Of a stretch of DNA of 13,240 nt, positions 12,391-13,240 are shown one piece after another (position 1 is the first letter of the stretch; every line of letters starts with the position of its first letter). Origin of the DNA: Clostridiaceae bacterium (lineage in GTDB: Bacteria; Bacillota; Clostridia; Lachnospirales; Lachnospiraceae); NCBI GenBank assembly GCA_018378255.1, contig JAGZXV010000166.1, positions 1 through 13,240 on the forward strand, given 5' to 3'. The notes under the pieces were generated by a model that saw only the letters and a list, made by a program, of their open reading frames with translations, had not been told where the DNA came from and ran no database searches. The position numbers were made by a program, and so were the translations under genes.

Positions 12391-13240
12391 ATGAATGCTG
12401 ATTATGAACTTAGCTGGCCGGCTGAGGAACTTGAATTGATTGTTTATGCCCATGAACTGGCGCGCTACAGTTTTCACTGGCATGAGGCGGAATATGAGAT
12501 TGATATCATATTAAGGGGAAAGGCGGAATTCTGCTGTGAGGGGAATCTTTATACACTGGAGGCAGACGATGTCATTGTGATCAATTGCGGGGACGGACAT
12601 GGTTCGTTTACGCTGGAGCCAAATACCATTTCCATGGTTCTGCGCTTTTCCGCCGCTTCACTGCAAAAACATGTAACTCCAGGAAATCGTTACCAATTTC
12701 ATTGTATTTCCAATGCGGAAACAAGATATCAGCCAGGTTTTTGCAGAATACGGTATTTTATAGCCCAGATCCTGGAAGCTTCCATGCATAAACATGCATA
12801 TTCCCGGCTGACGGCAAAGGCATCTATGGAGATGATTTTATCAACTCTCTACTGCTTCTTTTCCCCTGCGGAAGTGCCGATCATTCAGCCGAAAGACAAA
12901 TTCCGTCAAAAGAGTATAAAGAATATTATAAGGTACATAGACAAGCATTATTCGCAGAAGATTACGCTGGAAGATCTGGCTCATATTTCGAAATACAACA
13001 AGACTTATGTTTCCACGTTTTTCAAACTGAATGTGGGCATGAATTTTTATGAGTATCTGACGAGGGTCCGCTTCATGAAGGCTCTGGGAGATTTGGACGA
13101 TACCAATAAAAACCTGACCGAAATCGCTATCGATAACGGCTTCCCGGATTTGAAGTCTTTTAACTACCGGTTCCGGGACGTATTCCACATGTTCCCTTCT
13201 GAATACCGCCTGCTGGCAGCCGATGTGCCGCTGAGGGTGG
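12391..13240 (+). CDS. AraC-family transcriptional regulator with N-terminal cupin (3' end outside window)
   Basis: The frame is open from ATG 12391 to the window edge (283 codons), so the stop lies outside. GGGGGA at 12381-12386 gives a good ribosome site. Residues about 15-100 form an AraC-binding/cupin-like domain: the WHEAEYEIDIILRGKAEF segment has a histidine pair at H29/H31, and GNLYTLEADDVIVIN is the typical following strand-turn. Residues about 175-275 are the double helix-turn-helix domain, with ITLEDLAHISKYNKTYVSTFFK for the first HTH and LTEIAIDNGFPDLKSFNYRFRD for the second, closing with FPSEYR at 269-273. The recognition domain is therefore complete and only a short tail is missing. 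It is divergent from the permease-hydrolase-dehydratase operon, which it likely activates in response to a small ligand such as a sugar acid. Confidence 0.9.
   Translation, partial: MNADYELSWPAEELELIVYAHELARYSFHWHEAEYEIDIILRGKAEFCCEGNLYTLEADDVIVINCGDGHGSFTLEPNTISMVLRFSAASLQKHVTPGNRYQFHCISNAETRYQPGFCRIRYFIAQILEASMHKHAYSRLTAKASMEMILSTLYCFFSPAEVPIIQPKDKFRQKSIKNIIRYIDKHYSQKITLEDLAHISKYNKTYVSTFFKLNVGMNFYEYLTRVRFMKALGDLDDTNKNLTEIAIDNGFPDLKSFNYRFRDVFHMFPSEYRLLAADVPLRV

Noticed and set aside
12585..12791. Plus-strand 68-codon frame in the regulator region
   Set aside because: It is an out-of-frame shadow inside the AraC-type gene that starts at 12391.
12841..13188. Minus-strand 115-codon frame near the right edge
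   Set aside because: It overlaps the AraC-type regulator, whose helix-turn-helix domain is clearly recognisable on the plus strand.
1..13240. CRISPR array, tRNA/rRNA, insertion sequence or phage features
   Set aside because: No regularly spaced repeats, cloverleaf-like segments, transposase motifs or terminal repeats were seen on either strand.

Overview
The window looks like chromosomal DNA of an anaerobic gut-type Clostridia, most likely Lachnospiraceae. This is inferred from gene style, not from any marker gene: strong GGAGG-type ribosome binding sites, type II lipoprotein signals, short GC hairpin plus T-run terminators, a YesM/YesN-type two-component pair, and CUT1 sugar ABC operons without their own ATPase. 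There are no RNA genes, insertion sequences, phage genes or CRISPR repeats. The content is accessory carbon uptake and catabolism with its local regulators.

Left part, plus strand (1-8590). First comes a lone TctC/Bug-type solute-binding lipoprotein (119-1213) closed by a strong terminator (1288-1327). After a 357-base spacer follows a CUT1 sugar ABC importer: binding lipoprotein (1571-2992), an intercistronic terminator-like hairpin (3016-3047), and permeases 1 and 2 (3068-3991, 3992-4831). An iron-dependent alcohol dehydrogenase (4845-6038) continues the same operon. An extended -10 promoter (6051-6059) then leads into a response regulator (6122-6850) and a sensor histidine kinase (6861-8546), and a clean terminator (8554-8584) ends this half. 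The binding protein plus two permeases plus YesM/YesN-like pair resembles the Bacillus subtilis yesMN-yesOPQ arrangement, so the two-component pair probably senses the sugar or its binding protein and controls the importer.

Right part (8614-13240). A three-gene minus-strand operon runs toward the first half: an SLC13/DASS-type anion permease (12040-10745), an HSL-family alpha/beta-hydrolase (10722-9808) and an enolase-superfamily sugar-acid dehydratase of mandelate-racemase-subgroup type (9762-8614). A divergent AraC-family regulator (12391 to beyond the right edge) faces it across a 350-base intergenic region that holds several dyads, including a near-perfect 11-bp inverted repeat abutting the regulator's own likely promoter.

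Reading together: the left half imports a glycoside or oligosaccharide and may reduce a derived aldehyde. The right half looks like a self-contained import, de-esterification or lactone opening, and dehydration route for a sugar acid. The later steps (2-keto-3-deoxy acid kinase and aldolase) are not in the window. The most interesting candidates are this transporter-hydrolase-dehydratase module and its operator-rich control region. No wholly new class of system is evident.
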